Shown piece after piece: positions 62,564 through 64,000 of a DNA stretch of 64,000 bases. Below the pieces are notes generated by a model. It was not told the origin of the DNA, ran no database searches, and saw nothing but the letters and a program-made list of their open reading frames with translations. The stretch lies in assembly GCF_014384995.1 (NCBI RefSeq), contig NZ_JACRSY010000014.1:30232-94231 (forward strand). The letters are read 5' to 3'. Both the position numbers and the translations under genes were made by a program. How positions within the stretch are numbered: the stretch's first letter is position 1; each line of letters starts with the position of its first letter. Origin of the DNA: Zhenhengia yiwuensis (GTDB lineage: Bacteria > Bacillota > Clostridia > Lachnospirales > Cellulosilyticaceae).

Positions 62564-62646
62564 CCTCTGTCCCTCCTAAAATTAGGTTGTATCAGTATAG
62601 CATAGCTGTAAATTTTTTACAATTATTTCCTGTCGACTATCTTTGT

Positions 62647-63384
62647 CTATTTATGATTTAAAAAGTCTAATAGGATAGTGTTAAATAGTTGTGATTTATT
62701 ATAGGGAATATCATGCCCATGTTTTTCTAATATCTGAATCTTACAATACTCTGGATTAAGCTTTTGAAGCAGCTTAACTGAAGCATGTATCTCCTCATTC
62801 TCTTTGCTTCCTGCTAAAACTAACATAGGAATCTTTAAGTCTCTATATTCATTGTAATCTTCAATGTTAACACCTTGCTTCACCATAGCAATAAGATTCT
62901 CTTTTGTTGTATTTTTACAATAAGTAATAAAACGCTCTTTATCATTCTGATTCATTCCTACCATCTGAGCTTGTAACTTAGCAACCCACTTTATATGCAT
63001 TAAACTTCCCATTTGATTCATACTCTCTACGACTGATTTAAGTGCTTTTTCACTTTTACATACCCATGGACTTATTAAAATAGCCTTATCAAAATAAGCT
63101 TCTCCTTTACAAAGTATAGGAATAATAAGCTGTGCTCCTATAGAGAAACCAACAATCGTTATCTTGTCTTTTCCAAGAGACTTTATAATATCTAACACAC
63201 CTTCTACACACTTATCTAATGTATAATCTTTACTAGCTTCTTCTCCATTACCATATAAATGTGGTAATACTAGATGATACTCTGTAGCTAAACTATATTG
63301 TCTTGAAAATCCTAATGGAAGACCTGCCCCATGTAGCATAATAATAGTATGATTCTTTCTATCACCCATTTCATCAAAATACAT
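62647..63384 (-). CDS. Alpha/beta hydrolase
   Basis: 245 aa. Nucleophile elbow GFSIGAQ (Ser about residue 85), oxyanion LHGAGLPLGF near the start, Asp in LVLAGSKENEE region and His near HGHDIP. Serine hydrolase of the esterase/lipase class; substrate unknown. AAGGAAT precedes the ATG, last protein gene before the rRNA operon on the same strand. Confidence 0.83.
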   Translation of the reverse strand: MYFDEMGDRKNHTIIMLHGAGLPLGFSRQYSLATEYHLVLPHLYGNGEEASKDYTLDKCVEGVLDIIKSLGKDKITIVGFSIGAQLIIPILCKGEAYFDKAILISPWVCKSEKALKSVVESMNQMGSLMHIKWVAKLQAQMVGMNQNDKERFITYCKNTTKENLIAMVKQGVNIEDYNEYRDLKIPMLVLAGSKENEEIHASVKLLQKLNPEYCKIQILEKHGHDIPYNKSQLFNTILLDFLNHK

Positions 63385-63457
63385 ATCCTATCCTCATTCC
63401 TTTTACTAATGTCCTGAAATTCTTTTTATTATGATACACTATTTTAAAATACAAAAA

Positions 63458-63483
63458 AAGTGCAAGATTACATCTTGCACTTT
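63458..63483 (-). terminator. Terminator of the rRNA operon
   Basis: AAAGTGCAAGAT and ATCTTGCACTTT with short loop, seven T on the minus strand, just past tRNA-Tyr. Confidence 0.9.
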
Positions 63484-63488
63484 GGTAG

Positions 63489-63570
63489 TGGAGGGAGAAG
63501 GATTCGAACCTTCGAAGGCGGTGCCAACAGATTTACAGTCTGCCCCCTTTGGCCACTCGGGAACCCCTCC
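63489..63570 (-). tRNA. tRNA-Tyr, anticodon GTA
   Basis: 82 bases on the minus strand with class II variable arm. Acceptor GGAGGGG/TCCCTCC with a G-T wobble and discriminator A; anticodon loop CTGTAAA gives GTA. T-arm GAAGGTTCGAATCCTTC. No encoded CCA. Lies downstream of 5S rRNA in the rrn unit. Confidence 0.96.
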
Positions 63571-63575
63571 ATAAA

Positions 63576-63692
63576 TTTGGCAACCACCTACTCTCCCAGG
63601 CCGTCTCCAGCCAAGTACCATCGGCCGCTTTAGTCTTAACCTACGTGTTCGGTATGGGAACGGGTGTTTCCCTAAAGCGCATCGTCACCAAA
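63576..63692 (-). rRNA. rrf: 5S ribosomal RNA
   Basis: About 117 bases on the minus strand: starts TTTGGTGACGATGCGCTTTAGGG (in part) and contains GAACACGTAGGTTAAG, CGATGGTACTTGG and GGGAGAGTAGGT, the standard 5S segments. Between 23S rRNA and tRNA-Tyr. Confidence 0.95.
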
Positions 63693-63778
63693 AATATTTG
63701 AGTATTTAATTAGTATTCCTAAAAGTATAATACTTATACTCTCAAAAACAAATACTGCAACAAGTTAACCTTGTTTTT

Positions 63779-64000
63779 AGGTCAAACCCTCGAACCGTTA
63801 GTATTGGTCAGCTACACATGTTACCATGCTTACACCTCCAACCTATCTACCTCGTAGTCTACAAGGGGTCTTACTCCTTTCGGATGGGAAGTCTTATCTT
63901 GAGGTCTGTTTCACGCTTAGATGCCTTCAGCGTTTATCAGTTCCAGACTTGGCTACTCTGCTATAGGCTTGGCAGCCTAACAGATGCACCAGCGGTCCGT
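63779..64000 (-). rRNA. rrl: 23S ribosomal RNA, 3' part
   Basis: About 222 bases, running past the window end. Minus-strand sequence includes the 3' domain (GTTCGAGGGTTTGACC-like end, GTGTAGCTGACC, CTGAAGGCATCTAAGCGTGAAAC in part) and the conserved GGAGGTGTAAGCATGG-type stretch. The upstream part is outside the window. Confidence 0.95.

Overview
ORGANISM. The window is a low-GC, mostly AT-rich bacterial chromosome segment with strong AGGAGG-type ribosome binding sites, dense rho-independent terminators, a T-box leader, a YtvI-type permease, FloA/NfeD, a YabE-like 3D/G5 protein next to rsmA, class I fumarase subunits and ATP-dependent PEP carboxykinase. This points to an anaerobic, probably spore-forming clostridium of the Lachnospirales kind; a Cellulosilyticum-like genome is my guess from memory, not verified. 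No phage, transposon, CRISPR array or defence island is visible. LAYOUT. (1) 1-3850: cobalamin riboswitch controlling cbiK-cbiM-cbiN-cbiQ-cbiO (cobalt chelatase plus cobalt ECF importer). (2) 3900-8290: DUF305 protein, GH31 alpha-glucosidase, a 760-base gene-free stretch that may hold an RNA, and mntP behind a probable yybP-ykoY manganese riboswitch. (3) 8327-12230: a minus-strand operon in which a SpoOB/LytS-like histidine kinase and a LytTR response regulator bracket nfeD and floA. (4) 12311-19603: a putative lipoprotein, a cupin, an unexplained two-gene membrane system, a large putative glycosidase, and an HxlR regulator facing a flavin-type oxidoreductase. (5) 19696-26664: a two-gene ABC exporter with a broken first half, msrA, a solitary fructose-type EIIC, an AI-2E-family permease and a PfkB kinase. 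(6) 26741-33710: SsuABC-like importer, two-subunit fumarase/tartrate dehydratase, two more AI-2E-family permeases and tRNA-Leu(AAG). (7) 33773-38205: thioredoxin, trmB, deoC, a repeat-rich protein and RidA. (8) 38231-43876: aroF-pheA preceded by a newly recognised aromatic leader-peptide attenuator, then rsmA, yabE-like and tatD. (9) 43987-50330: copper chaperone beside a copA remnant, nucleotidase, Eis-like acetyltransferase, GH18 protein, metG. (10) 50473-56812: Nudix protein, Met T-box, metNIQ plus M20 hydrolase, APC permease. (11) 56959-64000: PH-domain protein, pckA, DUF1836, PAQR/hemolysin III, DUF975, csp, two less certain genes, then tRNA-Tyr, 5S and the 3' end of 23S rRNA on the minus strand. 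HOW THE PARTS WORK TOGETHER. Much of the segment is housekeeping, but its RNA-level control is rich: B12 riboswitch (cobalt), Mn riboswitch (manganese efflux), Met T-box (methionine uptake) and a translated leader peptide for aromatic amino acid synthesis. The leader peptide at 40315-40446 is the most interesting item: a 43-codon ORF with 10 aromatic residues in 13 consecutive codons, a consensus promoter and RBS, and mutually exclusive downstream hairpins ending in a T-run just before aroF. Two loci are clearly decayed (an ABC half-transporter at 21312-22591 and copA at 44213-44503). All family assignments rest on reading motifs by eye; no database search was run.
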